The notes beneath the pieces are model-generated. The model saw only the letters and a list, made by a program, of their open reading frames with translations. It was not told the origin of the DNA and did not search any database. A stretch of 64,000 bases of DNA, taken from an uncultured bacterium. GTDB taxonomy: Bacteria > Bacillota > Clostridia > Oscillospirales > Ruminococcaceae. Position 1 is the first letter of the stretch. The number at the start of each line of letters is the position of its first letter. This document shows positions 1-9,520 of this stretch, in pieces. Location of the stretch: assembly GCA_905215965.1 (NCBI GenBank), contig CAJMSD010000009.1, forward strand, positions 52,857 to 116,856. Direction: 5' to 3'. Position numbers and translations under genes: made by a program.

Positions 1-948
1 TTGTTTTCCGTTGAATTCAACAGGAGACTCCATTTTCTTCTGGAAGTTACTGTAGATTTTTTGACAAACCTGTTCAGGCTCCATGCCTTCATAGAAGAAG
101 TAAGTATCTGGGAAAATATATCCCTCCATTTTGTTGAATTTCAAATTTGAAGTTGATGTAATACGCTCCTCAAATTCAAATCCAAGACCGCCTGCATTAA
201 AGTTGAATATGAAATCATCGGCAGAGCAAATACCGTCCTGTTCAAGGATATCGGCTGCTTCATAAATTGAAATTCCTTCAGGGAAAGTAACCGCAATAGA
301 TTCCTTGTTGGCATCTTCCGTTGTAGTGAGTTCTTTTATTATAGTTTCGTAAGCCATATTCGGACGGACGAAATGCTCGCCTGCGATATAAGCTGATTCT
401 TTACCGCTCCATTTTGTAAAAAGCATAAAGAATTTTGGAGATTTAATTATTCCTTTTTCTTCAAGAAGCAATGCTATTTCTTCTGTTGTAGATCCTTCCT
501 CAATCTCAATAAGCTGAGTAGTATCAGACTTTCCGATTCCGAACATATCCTTGCCGTACGCGATTATAACCAGCGAAAGGCAAACGGAAATTGAAAGGAC
601 AAGTGTTACAAGGATTATAGCACCGGGAATTTTACTTCCGCTTTTTTTCCTTTTTTTCTTTTTCTTCTTTTGCGGAATATTTTTTGCAGTTTTCGCGTCT
701 GTGTGGCGGACATTATTTTTGATATTGTGAGATGAATTCGGCGTAGCTTTTCTTATTTTTACTCCCTCGTCCGGGATAACCTTTTTCTCGGGCTGAGGTT
801 CGTTATTTGCAGCCTTATCAAGAGAATCGTCGGCATTTGACGAATCTGTCGATTCGGTTTCCGGCAACTGAGATTTCTCAGCAGAATTGCGGCTTTTCTC
901 GACTTCGTTAAGTATTTCGTTTAAAATGTCTTTATCATTATTCTGCAC
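1..948 (-). CDS. mltG: Endolytic murein transglycosylase MltG (3' part outside window)
   Basis: The gene is cut by the window start, so only about 316 codons are visible. The product begins with a long acidic, then Lys-rich cytoplasmic region (residues about 1-105, including a run of K/R). One membrane helix follows (about 107-130), then an extracellular YceG/MltG domain with the recognisable stretches EEGSTTEEIA, FPEGISIYEAADIL and GYIFPDTYFF. MltG cleaves nascent peptidoglycan and sets glycan strand length. The best start is a GTG at 948 that overlaps the stop of the upstream 5-FCL gene (938-940); no ATG lies in frame after the preceding stop. It is the last visible gene of a five-gene minus-strand operon. 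The conserved catalytic Glu lies beyond the window, so activity cannot be judged. Confidence 0.85.
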   Translation of the reverse strand, partial: MQNNDKDILNEILNEVEKSRNSAEKSQLPETESTDSSNADDSLDKAANNEPQPEKKVIPDEGVKIRKATPNSSHNIKNNVRHTDAKTAKNIPQKKKKKKRKKSGSKIPGAIILVTLVLSISVCLSLVIIAYGKDMFGIGKSDTTQLIEIEEGSTTEEIALLLEEKGIIKSPKFFMLFTKWSGKESAYIAGEHFVRPNMAYETIIKELTTTEDANKESIAVTFPEGISIYEAADILEQDGICSADDFIFNFNAGGLGFEFEERITSTSNLKFNKMEGYIFPDTYFFYEGMEPEQVCQKIYSNFQKKMESPVEFNGKQ

Positions 949-1501
949 TGCATAGCACCATCCTTTTATCTGTTAAAATAGAGTTTACGCGTATATCATG
1001 ATCTTCAAAGGGAAGTTCCTTTACAATTAATTCGTCAAAGTTAATGCCTATTGAATACACCTGCGGATCAGCCGAAAGAAAACGATCGTAAAATCCGCCG
1101 CCGTAGCCAAGTCTGCAGCCGTTTTCAGAAAAAGCAAGCGCAGGAACGATACAAACTGTTTTTTCTGTCAAAAGGGGAATATTCTCCGATGTAGGCGGCT
1201 CGGGAATATTAAATCTGCCGGGTTTAAGCTCGCCGAGAGAATTTACACAATGAAAGGTCATTATTCCGTCTGCGGAACATTTTGGAAATGCGATCGGAAT
1301 ATTTGATTCGATAAGTCTGTTTGCCAAAGCAGATGTCCCGAACTCCGAGCCTATAGAAGCATAAAGAAGTATCGTATCTGCGTTGATAACGCGCGGCAGA
1401 CTTATAATTTTTTCAATAGCTGCCGATTCTTTTTCAAATCGGCATTGTATGTTTTCTCTCAGTTCTGCAAAGTTTCGCCTTAAAATAGATTTATTGTTCA
1501 T
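938..1501 (-). CDS. 5-formyltetrahydrofolate cyclo-ligase
   Basis: Converts 5-formyl-THF to 5,10-methenyl-THF using ATP in cytosolic one-carbon metabolism. The family signature LGYGGGFYDRFL lies near the C-terminus, and basic N-terminal residues fit the ATP/folate site. Length (about 187 aa) is normal for the family. The start is uncertain. A GTG at 1510 gives MKIMNNK and the ATG at 1501 gives MNNKSILRR; I chose the ATG, and neither has a strong ribosome site. The start overlaps the end of the upstream DJ-1 gene (stop at 1491-1493), which suggests translational coupling. ThyX three genes upstream also uses folate, so the operon partly groups folate genes. Confidence 0.9.
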   Translation of the reverse strand: MNNKSILRRNFAELRENIQCRFEKESAAIEKIISLPRVINADTILLYASIGSEFGTSALANRLIESNIPIAFPKCSADGIMTFHCVNSLGELKPGRFNIPEPPTSENIPLLTEKTVCIVPALAFSENGCRLGYGGGFYDRFLSADPQVYSIGINFDELIVKELPFEDHDIRVNSILTDKRMVLCSAE

Positions 1502-2045
1502 AATTTTCACAGAGCATTGATTTTCTGATGCGTGCGCTGTCAGCCTCGGATTTAAGCGCGCTTACAAGCTTGAGGCCAAAATCAACAGAAACTCCCGGGC
1601 CCTTTGCAGTAATGATATTGCCGTCCTGAACGACTGAAGCTGTACCGATCTTAGCGCCATCGAGCTGAGATTCGAATCCCTCATAGCAAACGGCAGTTTT
1701 GCCTGCAAGAATTCCTCTGTGGCCAAGAATTGAAGGAGCCGCGCAAATTGCAGCTATAAATTTATTATTTTTAACGCAGAAGTCAATTGCTTCCTGAACA
1801 TAGGAATTCTTTTCAAGATTAAGAGTTCCGGGCATACCTCCGGGAAGAACGATCATTTCAAGCTCGTCATTGAGCGGAACTTCCTGAGCGATAGTATCGC
1901 ATACGACGGGAATTCCGTGAGCGCCGACAATAATATTATCTCCGACGCCGACAACTGTCACGTCTTTTTCACTTCTTCTGAGAATATCGATAGAAGTAAT
2001 AGCTTCGATCTCTTCGAAGCCGCCTGCAAGGTAAACGTAAATCAT
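1491..2045 (-). CDS. DJ-1/PfpI (ThiJ) family protein
   Basis: A 184-aa class I glutamine-amidotransferase-like fold. It has the nucleophile-elbow stretch IAAICAAPSILG (Cys about 101), the early Glu segment AGGFEEIEAI, and the late block CYEGFE. This is the DJ-1 subgroup found in clostridia, often annotated as deglycase or glyoxalase III; the true substrate is not settled for the family. The start ATG at 2045 has a GGAGGATAATT ribosome site. It sits between a DUF2156 gene and 5-FCL in the minus-strand operon. Mgs (methylglyoxal synthase) is encoded elsewhere in the window, so a role in methylglyoxal repair is possible but is inference. Confidence 0.88.
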   Translation of the reverse strand: MIYVYLAGGFEEIEAITSIDILRRSEKDVTVVGVGDNIIVGAHGIPVVCDTIAQEVPLNDELEMIVLPGGMPGTLNLEKNSYVQEAIDFCVKNNKFIAAICAAPSILGHRGILAGKTAVCYEGFESQLDGAKIGTASVVQDGNIITAKGPGVSVDFGLKLVSALKSEADSARIRKSMLCENYEQ

Positions 2046-2078
2046 AATTATCCTCCAATAGCCGTTAAACGGCGTTTC

Positions 2079-2969
2079 TTATTTAAAAGTGATTATATAT
2101 TTATTCAAAAGGAAAGCCGGCTTATATGAAAGCTTTGATTTTCTCAGCCCTTCAAGACCAAGATCCTCCTCGCGGTTTATATAGCGGCAGTCGGAAGCAA
2201 ATTCGGCAGCAAATAAGTTGTTTATACCGGTATAAATCCCGTTATGTGAAGTATCTGCCTTTTCAATGTGGACACAAAAAGTATCTCCGCCGATTTCCTC
2301 GCCTAAAGTAACAGCCGCTGTTTTTCCGTTTATTCTTATCAATCCGCCTTTAAGGTCAAGCTCGTTAAAATAGGTAAAAAACGTATTAATGGCATACTGT
2401 TCGGCGATGTAGGAGTGATCGTGTTCGCTGCTTTTATTGTTGTAGGTTTCAGTTAAAAATGCAATGCAGTCATCAATGTCGTTCTCGGCGATTTGAGAGA
2501 ATTCATAGTCCAACTCCTTGAATCTGGCAAGGTGATTTCTTTTTGAATGATATTTTTTACCTGAAAGATTTATAAGATCAGACGCATTGTAAATGTAATC
2601 AGATCCGTCGCGGTCAAGCTCGCATTCAAACTGACCTCTGTAAAGCTCGTTAAACATTTCAAGCTGACTGTCGGTAACGCTGCAAAATCTCAGCGGAGCG
2701 CCTAAATTGTTGGAAAAAGCTTTAAGCTCGCTGACAAGCTCGCGAAAATCACCGTATCCTGCGGGAAATGAAACAGCCGGTATATTATCATCGGCAGCGA
2801 AAGCGCAGGTGATATAATAATCCTGAAAAAATGTGATTTTTGATTCTGCCAGTCTTTTCCAAGCCATATTATTGGCAAAGCTATATTCGCAGCCCATAAA
2901 GCCTGAGAATTTCAGCGCAGTATTGATCCGTTCCTTATCGGATATGTCAATATCTCTGAATTCAAGCAT
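2079..2969 (-). CDS. DUF2156 (GNAT-fold, LPG-synthase-like) protein
   Basis: A 296-aa protein of the DUF2156 family, whose fold is two GNAT-like domains related to the C-terminal domain of phosphatidylglycerol lysyltransferases (MprF). Supporting stretches are the N-terminal CEYSFANNMAWK, the central GKKYHSKRNHLARF and ITGINNLFAAEF near the C-terminus. No membrane helices are present, unlike MprF, so it is probably cytosolic. The substrate is unknown; aminoacyl transfer to a lipid or peptide is the family-based guess. The ATG at 2969 follows a GGAGGCTTTTTA ribosome site. It lies 18 bp downstream of thyX in the same operon. Confidence 0.8.
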   Translation of the reverse strand: MLEFRDIDISDKERINTALKFSGFMGCEYSFANNMAWKRLAESKITFFQDYYITCAFAADDNIPAVSFPAGYGDFRELVSELKAFSNNLGAPLRFCSVTDSQLEMFNELYRGQFECELDRDGSDYIYNASDLINLSGKKYHSKRNHLARFKELDYEFSQIAENDIDDCIAFLTETYNNKSSEHDHSYIAEQYAINTFFTYFNELDLKGGLIRINGKTAAVTLGEEIGGDTFCVHIEKADTSHNGIYTGINNLFAAEFASDCRYINREEDLGLEGLRKSKLSYKPAFLLNKYIITFK

Positions 2970-2987
2970 TAAAAAGCCTCCAAAAAA

Positions 2988-3752
2988 TTATTTAAGGTTT
3001 TTGAAATATTCTTTAACGTTATTTATATCGCCGCACGACATTTTGCCCTCCGGACATTTTCCTGTGGCGAGGCATGAAGGACCAGCATTTCTGAAAATAT
3101 TCGGAGCCTGCTGGCGGCAAAGCTTCAGCATTTCATTAGCCACGGCACGGATCTCCCACTGAGCGCGGTTGCAGCAGCGATGACGGAAGAAATTAAAAAG
3201 CGATCTAACATTCATAGTTACAATAATTTTTGTTTCGCACGCATTCGGGAGCACAAATCTTGCGTCCTCGTTAGCTTTTTTACGCGCCTTTGAAAGGGAT
3301 TCCTTTTCATTCAGTCCCTGAGCGATAAAATCGTTTTTATGCTTTTCCGTAAGAAGCTTGGCAATTTTTTCATAGCCCTCCTGAATTTCGTCCATTAGCC
3401 TGTTATATTCATTCACAGCTTCAGGAATCTTTTCAATTTCAGGCGGAGTAATAAATTCAAATGCGTTTTCATTAACGTAACGCTGGCTTTTCTGAGAATA
3501 AGAAGCAATACGATGTCTTACCAGCTGATGAGAGCAAGCTCTTGAAATTCCCTCAATTCCAAATGTAAAATAAACGTGTTCAAATACGCTTTCGTGACCG
3601 AGAGACATGAGCATATCGATATATGCCGCAGTTTTATCTTCTGACAGACCATCTTTCAAAGAAACTATATCGCTGCTTGAATAGCACAATTTAGCGGCTG
3701 TAGCGGCGACCTTTTCAGGATCAGGCGTATGTTCGATCAAAGTTACTTTCAA
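2988..3752 (-). CDS. thyX: Flavin-dependent thymidylate synthase ThyX
   Basis: Makes dTMP from dUMP using FAD, NADPH and methylene-THF. The ThyX signature is visible as RHRIASYSQKSQRYV (family pattern RHRxxSxxxxSxR), followed by the C-terminal block SLFNFFRHRCCNRAQWEIR. Length (about 254 aa) is normal. The longest frame opens at 3782, but a clear GGAGGAATATTC ribosome site lies inside it just before TTG 3752, which gives LKVTLIEHTP. I therefore take the TTG start. It is the first gene of the operon, 77 bp downstream of a good promoter (-10 at 3829-3834). No thyA is seen in this window. Confidence 0.92.
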   Translation of the reverse strand: MKVTLIEHTPDPEKVAATAAKLCYSSSDIVSLKDGLSEDKTAAYIDMLMSLGHESVFEHVYFTFGIEGISRACSHQLVRHRIASYSQKSQRYVNENAFEFITPPEIEKIPEAVNEYNRLMDEIQEGYEKIAKLLTEKHKNDFIAQGLNEKESLSKARKKANEDARFVLPNACETKIIVTMNVRSLFNFFRHRCCNRAQWEIRAVANEMLKLCRQQAPNIFRNAGPSCLATGKCPEGKMSCGDINNVKEYFKNLK

Positions 3753-3828
3753 GAATATTCCTCCGTTCTGAAATACAGTCAATTATGTACTGTAATGCTT
3801 ATATACATTTAGTAATAATACACTTTAT

Positions 3829-3857
3829 ATTTTAACATTTATTAAGCTTCAAGTCAA
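3829..3857 (-). promoter_or_regulatory. Sigma-A-type promoter of the thyX-mltG operon
   Basis: On the minus strand, TTGACT (3857-3852), a 17-bp spacer and TAAAAT (3834-3829) lie upstream of thyX. The untranslated leader would be about 70 nt. Confidence 0.75.
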
Positions 3858-3872
3858 GGATAAGATACCATT

Positions 3873-4817
3873 TTAAACGAAAATTTTCTCAATTTCCGTA
3901 TAAGGAATTGTTAGATCGATATCATTGAGATAATAAAGCTCTGAATTTTCCGGAAATCTGAAAACAAGTTTATATGCGCATAGAGCCTGATGAAAAATGT
4001 TGTATCTGCGATTTTCGCTAATTATTCCGTATTTTCCGTCACCGAGCACAGGAAGTCCAACGTGAGCAAGATGAGCGCGTATCTGATGAGTACGTCCGGT
4101 ATAAAGAGTGATCTCAAGAAGTGAAATACCGTTTTTCGACGCTAATAGCTTGTATCCCGTTTTAATAGGTTTGCTGCCTTCCTTGCATTGGTCATATACG
4201 TGAACAATGTTACCCTTGGTTTCCTTTAAATGATAAGCCGTAAGCACTCCTTTATCATGCGGAGGTTTTCCGATAACTGCGCATTTATATAACTTTGTAA
4301 CATTTCCGCAGCGAATCGCTTCATTAATTAGCCGCAGTGACTGAGCATTTTTTGCAGCAGTTACAAGTCCGCAGGTATTTTTATCGAGTCGGCTGCAAAG
4401 CGCCGGAGAAAAAGATGCTTCTGTTTCGGGATCGTAGCCGCCGTTTTTATAAAGATAATGCTTGATCCTATTGATGAGAGTATCGCTTTCGTGTTCGTTG
4501 TCACAGTGAACAGTAAGTCCTGTCGGTTTATTGACAATAATTACGTTATCATCTTCATAAACAATATCAAGTTGTAGCGCAGAATTCAAAAAAGTCATGT
4601 CTTTAGCTGCCAGTACAGAAGCTGGATTATAATAAATAGTAACTTCATCGTTTTCGGAAAGATAAGTCGATATATCACATCTTTTTCCGTTCAGTTTTAT
4701 GTCCTTTTTACGAAAAAGCTTGTACATCAGATTTTTTGGCATTTCCGGAAGAGCTTTTGTAATAAATTTATCTATACGCTGTCCGCTGTCATTTTTATTT
4801 ATAACAAATTTAATCAT
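3873..4817 (-). CDS. RluA-family 23S rRNA pseudouridine synthase
   Basis: About 314 aa. An N-terminal S4 RNA-binding domain (KNLMYKLFRKKDIKLNGKR) is followed by the RluA catalytic domain. Catalytic Asp lies in SRLDKNTCGLV (usual form HRLDxxTSG, so His is Ser and Ser is Cys here), with the later block GRTHQIRAHLAH. It isomerises uridines in rRNA (RluC/RluD type); which site cannot be told. The frame can be extended to 4895, but that part contains the promoter, so the ATG at 4817 with AGAGG ribosome site is the start. It stands alone, divergent from the lysozyme gene. Confidence 0.9.
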   Translation of the reverse strand: MIKFVINKNDSGQRIDKFITKALPEMPKNLMYKLFRKKDIKLNGKRCDISTYLSENDEVTIYYNPASVLAAKDMTFLNSALQLDIVYEDDNVIIVNKPTGLTVHCDNEHESDTLINRIKHYLYKNGGYDPETEASFSPALCSRLDKNTCGLVTAAKNAQSLRLINEAIRCGNVTKLYKCAVIGKPPHDKGVLTAYHLKETKGNIVHVYDQCKEGSKPIKTGYKLLASKNGISLLEITLYTGRTHQIRAHLAHVGLPVLGDGKYGIISENRRYNIFHQALCAYKLVFRFPENSELYYLNDIDLTIPYTEIEKIFV

Positions 4818-4866
4818 GCATAAACCTCTGTAGCTTTTTATAGTGTACAAAAAATCATTATACTTT

Positions 4867-4895
4867 AGTATAACACAGTAATAACGATAAGTCAA
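4867..4895 (-). promoter_or_regulatory. Promoter of the pseudouridine synthase gene
   Basis: Minus strand TTGACT (4895-4890), 17-bp spacer, TATACT (4872-4867). It lies inside the upstream in-frame extension and so supports the ATG at 4817. Confidence 0.75.
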
Positions 4896-4959
4896 TCACG
4901 GCATAAAATGATAAATGAATTTAAAAATATAATATGACACAAAAAAAGGCTTAAAACTA

Positions 4960-4988
4960 TTGCAAAGATGATAAAACTATGGTATAAT
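4960..4988 (+). promoter_or_regulatory. Promoter of the GH25 lysozyme gene
   Basis: TTGCAA (4960-4965), 17-bp spacer ending in TATGG, TATAAT (4983-4988); the TG before the -10 makes it an extended -10. An AAGGAG ribosome site follows at 5007-5012. Confidence 0.8.
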
Positions 4989-5023
4989 ATAGACAAATTT
5001 ATTTCTAAGGAGTATATAATTTT

Positions 5024-6091
5024 ATGAATCTGTTTAAAAGAATCGTGTTGGCGGCGATTTCAGGTTCGATGTTTTTGGCTTCCTTTGCAGTAACTAATCC
5101 AGTTTTTGCAGCAAACACTGATGTTTCTGTTGTCGATTCTCTTTCGGCTAACAATGAAATTTCCTCTTCGCTGCCTGTGATTACATACACCGAAGCTGTA
5201 AACTCAGAATCAATGAATTCTTCTGAATCTCCGGTGACAACAACTGCTGTGGATAACGAAAATCAGCAGACTGCTACAACTACTGCGGCTGAGTCTATAT
5301 CAATACCTGCCGGAACATCAAAAGTAAACGACAAAACTACTGACGACAACTTTGAAGTATTTGACATTTATCAGGCTCATCAAGAATATATGCAGCAAAC
5401 AACAACTACTGCCACTACTACGAAAGTCACAACAACGACAACAAAAGTAATCACTTCTATCGATGCAAGCAAGGGCATAAAGGGGATAGATGTTTCAAAA
5501 TGGCAGGGTGACATTAATTGGACAAAGGTTAAAAATGACGGTATAAATTTTGCTATAATCCGTGCAGGCTACGGTAATACAGCTTCACAGAAAGATCCTA
5601 AGTTTGACTATAATATGAATGAAGCTGCTAAAGCCGGAATTGACAGAGGCGTTTATTGGTACAGCTATGCAAAGACTGTCGAGGAAGCTTACAAGGAAGC
5701 TGATGCGTGCTATTCAGTTATAAAAGGTTACAACTTTGAATATCCGCTGATGTTTGACATAGAGGAATCCTCTCAGGCTGCTTTAAGTACTGCTACTGTT
5801 TCTGCGATAGTTGAAGCTTTCTGCAAAAGAATGGAAGAACGCGGATATTATGTGTCCATCTATAGTTACGCAAGCTTTCTCAGCACAAAAATTTATGCAT
5901 CCGTACTTACAAGATATGATGTAGTTGTGGCGCATTATAACGTTAGCACGCCAAGATTTACACTTCCGTATGGTATCTGGCAGTATTCAAGTACTGGTTC
6001 GGTAAACGGCATTACCGGTAATGTTGATTTAGATTATGCATACAAGGATTACCCGTATCTTATTTCGAAGTATCATAAAAACGGATATTAA
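5024..6091 (+). CDS. Secreted GH25 muramidase with Thr-rich linker
   Basis: 355 aa. It carries a signal peptide (residues 1 to about 29, NLFKRIV then a hydrophobic core ending FAA) and a Ser/Thr-rich region with T-runs (about 30-145). A GH25 catalytic domain follows from KGIDVSKWQGDINW (about 153-166), with the acidic pair FDIEES near 247 and a closing YASFLST..GIWQYS..VDLDY pattern. It hydrolyses the MurNAc-GlcNAc bond of peptidoglycan outside the cell. No cell-wall binding repeats or sortase motif are visible, so attachment is unexplained unless the Thr-rich linker is glycosylated or wall-associated. Monocistronic: own promoter and strong terminator. Confidence 0.92.
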   Translation: MNLFKRIVLAAISGSMFLASFAVTNPVFAANTDVSVVDSLSANNEISSSLPVITYTEAVNSESMNSSESPVTTTAVDNENQQTATTTAAESISIPAGTSKVNDKTTDDNFEVFDIYQAHQEYMQQTTTTATTTKVTTTTTKVITSIDASKGIKGIDVSKWQGDINWTKVKNDGINFAIIRAGYGNTASQKDPKFDYNMNEAAKAGIDRGVYWYSYAKTVEEAYKEADACYSVIKGYNFEYPLMFDIEESSQAALSTATVSAIVEAFCKRMEERGYYVSIYSYASFLSTKIYASVLTRYDVVVAHYNVSTPRFTLPYGIWQYSSTGSVNGITGNVDLDYAYKDYPYLISKYHKNGY

Positions 6092-6100
6092 TTAAGCCAA

Positions 6101-6129
6101 AAAATGCATACCGTTATGGTATGCATTTT
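6101..6129 (+). terminator. Rho-independent terminator after the lysozyme gene
   Basis: A perfect 12-bp stem, AAAATGCATACC / GGTATGCATTTT, with a 5-nt loop, ending in a T-run. Confidence 0.8.
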
Positions 6130-6169
6130 AATGTTTAGGCAATCAAAAATCTATCGTCAGGAGTAAAAT

Positions 6170-9100
6170 ATGATTGAGTTTATTACAGGAGCGGCAGGAA
6201 GCGGAAAATCAACCGAAATGATAAACAGAGTAAAAAGTTCTGATTGTGAAAATGTTTGTATTATTGTTCCTGAACAGTTTTCATATGAATTCGATAAAAA
6301 TCTTTATAAATCAATCGGAGCCCCAAAATTCAACAGTCTGCTCTCTCAAAGCTTTACAGGAATTTCAAGGCACTTGTTCCAGATTTACGGAGATGGCGGA
6401 AGAAAAGGCATATACGCCGACGAAGCCGCGCGTATGATATTGATATATCAGGCGATAAAAAATGTTTATGATTCTCCGCAGTCAAAGAGATATTTTTCAA
6501 GACAGATCTATCGTCCCGGTTTTGCGGAAGATATGCTCAAGCTTATTGAAGAACTGAAAAAGTCGGGAGTTTCTCCCGATGACATTATGAAAAAAAGAGT
6601 ATTATTTAACGATCGTTTAATGGATAAAACAAACGATGTTGCTCTCATATATTTGGAATTCGAGAAGCTTATGGATATTCACGGCTTTAAAAATAGTTTT
6701 GATGATATAAGATTCGCAGCGGAAACCGCTAATCTTCATAAATATTTTAAGGGCAAAAGCGTCTATATAGATGAGTTTGAAAGCTTTACCGGAGATCAGC
6801 TTGATTTCATACGCGTTATAATTTCAACGGCTGACAACGTTTGCATTTCTCTTAGAACCGATGATGTTAATGCAGGTGAATTTACTTTGTTTGAAACGGT
6901 AAATTCAACATATCATACGCTTGTGAGCATTTGCGGCAGTATCGGTAAGGAATATAAAACAATCAAGCTTGACGACTCTTATCGATTTAAAAGCAAGGAT
7001 ATTGCCTATCTCAGCTCAAATATATTGCGTAACGAAAGTAATAATTTTTCCGAAAAGATAGATCCGATAAATATTAAGATCTATGAGGCGAAGGATTATT
7101 ACAGCGAAGCGGAATATGTATGCGCGTCTATTAAAAGGCTTATCTACAGCGATAGATCGCTGCATTACGACGATATTGCCGTTATCTCGAACAAAATAGA
7201 GGAATATGCGGAAATACTTGAAGCGGCTTTTAAAAGATATGAAATACCTTATTTTTTGAGTATAGAAAAGCCTGTGATCCATACTTCGCTTATGATTTTT
7301 ATATCGTCTCTTATCGATATAATAAATTCACGGTCGTACAGCTCGGAAGCAGTTTTCAGATACATAAAATGCGGAATGACCGATATTGCGCTTACCGATA
7401 TATCTTTACTTGAAAATTACTGCTATAAATGGGGAATTGACGGAGACAGCTGGCTGTCTGAATTTACGGTTCCGGATGAGCGCCTTAACGAACTGGAGCT
7501 TATTCGTTCCAAGATAATTGATCCTATTGAAAAAATCAGGGACGGAATAAAAAAATGCAAAATTGCGAGCGAATATTGCTCGATTTTGTATAAGCACTTG
7601 ATTTCCTGCGGAACGGAAAAAAATGTATCGATAATAATGCGCAGACTGATAAATGAAAACAAGGATTTCGCAGCGTCTGAAATGAAACGTTTATGGTCGA
7701 GCCTTATGGACATTTTTGACGGAGTAAGCTCAACGCTCGGAGAATCCGAAATATCGTTTTCGGAAACAAGCAGGATCATAAAATCCCTGATAGGCAGATT
7801 AAGTTACTCGGTGCCGCCTCAGACTCTTGACAGCGTTACGGCTGCTTCCGCAAGAACAGCTCGTTTGAATTCTCCCAAGGTTGTTTTTGTTATGGGAGCA
7901 AACGACGGAGATTTCCCGAATACGATCAATATGCATGGAATCTTTTCCGAAAATGACAAGCAGCAATTATCGGATAACGGAATTGAAATTTCAAGGCGGC
8001 TTCCCGAAATCATTGCGTCTGAAAGGCTTGTTGTGTATAAGGCTCTTTCTGCTGCCTCCGATAAGCTTTTTATCACATATCCGCTTTTGGATCAGTCAGG
8101 ACAGCAAAAATATCCTGCAAATATTATTGACTCAATAAAAAATATCTTTCATAAACCTAATATTGTTATCACCGAAGAAGATATCAAGCCCGATTTTTAT
8201 GCGGTTACGCTGAACTCAGCATTTTATCACTATATTCAGGATATTTATATGAATACTCCGGAAATGGCTGCGGTAAAAAACGTGCTGTTTGACGATCCCG
8301 ATTATAAACGGCGTATTAGGTATGTTCTTGATCGTGCAGATAAAAAAGATATTTTTCATGTAAGCACCGAGATAATGTCAAAGCTTAAAAATTTTGATTT
8401 CTTTACCGTATCTCCGTCAAGCTTTGAGCTGTTTAATAAGTGCAAATTCCAGTATTTTTGCCGTGAATGTTTAAGAATTTTAAAACGCGAAAAGGTTGAT
8501 CTCGACGCACGGTATTCAGGAAGCATGATACATAAATGTTTTTATACAATTATTTCTGACAGAAGCAAAGAGGAGTTTCTAAAGCTGAGCTATTCTGACC
8601 TTGAGCGTGAGATATCTTTGTCTGCCGAGGAATTTCTTACTTCGGAAATGGGCGGCGAATTTGCTAAAAATCCTCGGTTTGAACTTGCGTATAATAAGCT
8701 TTCGGAACGCCTTGTCAAAGTATTTGTTCATACTCAGCAGGAGCTAATGGCTTCAAGCTTCGAACCGGCAGCTTATGAAATCAATTTGCGAGATGATGAC
8801 AATAAGCATTCCTTGAAGCTGAATTTTGGAAACGGCAATACCCTGAGCTTTGGCGGAATAATAGACAGAGCCGACGTTTGCACGATAAATGGTGATAAAT
8901 ACGTTAGGATCATTGATTACAAAAGCAGACGCAAGGAAATTGATCCGTATAATTTGGCAAACGGAATAAATATGCAAATGCTTCTGTATTTGTTTACAAT
9001 TACGGAAGATAAGGGAATTTTCCATGATTCAAAACCTGCCGGAGTGCTTTATTCTCCCGTTATGATCTCAGGTATAAAGAGCGATGAGACCAGAGATGAG

Positions 9101-9520
9101 AGTGAGAACACCAAAACTGTTAATGACACGCTCAAAGCAAGCGGACTGGTGCTCGGAGATATTGAGGTGCTTAACGCTATGGAGCACAATATTTCCAATA
9201 AATATATCCCTGCTTCTATCGATAAAAACGGAAATATAAGCGAAAAATCGAGTTCCTTGTCTGCTAATGGATTCGATGAGCTTAAAAAGCTCACATATAA
9301 AAAATTGACAGAAATGGCAGAAGAGGTATTGGAAGGAAACGCAGACGCTAATCCGCTCGTATATAATAAACAGGAAGCTCCGTGTAATTATTGCGATTAT
9401 ATCAACGTATGCGGAAACAATCCGCTTCTTCGTTATCGTGATGCTTATTCAGCCGATATAACGGAGGTAGAGCAAATTTTGAGCAAAAAAAGAGAGGAGG
9501 ATATTGAAGATGATGAATAA
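6170..9520 (+). CDS. addB: Helicase-nuclease AddAB, subunit AddB
   Basis: 1116 aa, normal for AddB. The N-terminal Walker A is GAAGSGKSTEM. The central region has lost most other helicase motifs, as expected for this subunit. The C-terminal nuclease domain shows the AddB iron-sulphur cysteines (FNKCKFQYFCRECL near 760, then CNYCDYINVC near 1072) and the nuclease core RIIDYKSRRKEID. With AddA it resects double-strand DNA ends to Chi-like sites for RecA-dependent repair. The ATG at 6170 follows CAGGAG. The 3' end overlaps the addA start, so the pair is translationally coupled. Confidence 0.95.
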   Translation: MIEFITGAAGSGKSTEMINRVKSSDCENVCIIVPEQFSYEFDKNLYKSIGAPKFNSLLSQSFTGISRHLFQIYGDGGRKGIYADEAARMILIYQAIKNVYDSPQSKRYFSRQIYRPGFAEDMLKLIEELKKSGVSPDDIMKKRVLFNDRLMDKTNDVALIYLEFEKLMDIHGFKNSFDDIRFAAETANLHKYFKGKSVYIDEFESFTGDQLDFIRVIISTADNVCISLRTDDVNAGEFTLFETVNSTYHTLVSICGSIGKEYKTIKLDDSYRFKSKDIAYLSSNILRNESNNFSEKIDPINIKIYEAKDYYSEAEYVCASIKRLIYSDRSLHYDDIAVISNKIEEYAEILEAAFKRYEIPYFLSIEKPVIHTSLMIFISSLIDIINSRSYSSEAVFRYIKCGMTDIALTDISLLENYCYKWGIDGDSWLSEFTVPDERLNELELIRSKIIDPIEKIRDGIKKCKIASEYCSILYKHLISCGTEKNVSIIMRRLINENKDFAASEMKRLWSSLMDIFDGVSSTLGESEISFSETSRIIKSLIGRLSYSVPPQTLDSVTAASARTARLNSPKVVFVMGANDGDFPNTINMHGIFSENDKQQLSDNGIEISRRLPEIIASERLVVYKALSAASDKLFITYPLLDQSGQQKYPANIIDSIKNIFHKPNIVITEEDIKPDFYAVTLNSAFYHYIQDIYMNTPEMAAVKNVLFDDPDYKRRIRYVLDRADKKDIFHVSTEIMSKLKNFDFFTVSPSSFELFNKCKFQYFCRECLRILKREKVDLDARYSGSMIHKCFYTIISDRSKEEFLKLSYSDLEREISLSAEEFLTSEMGGEFAKNPRFELAYNKLSERLVKVFVHTQQELMASSFEPAAYEINLRDDDNKHSLKLNFGNGNTLSFGGIIDRADVCTINGDKYVRIIDYKSRRKEIDPYNLANGINMQMLLYLFTITEDKGIFHDSKPAGVLYSPVMISGIKSDETRDESENTKTVNDTLKASGLVLGDIEVLNAMEHNISNKYIPASIDKNGNISEKSSSLSANGFDELKKLTYKKLTEMAEEVLEGNADANPLVYNKQEAPCNYCDYINVCGNNPLLRYRDAYSADITEVEQILSKKREEDIEDDE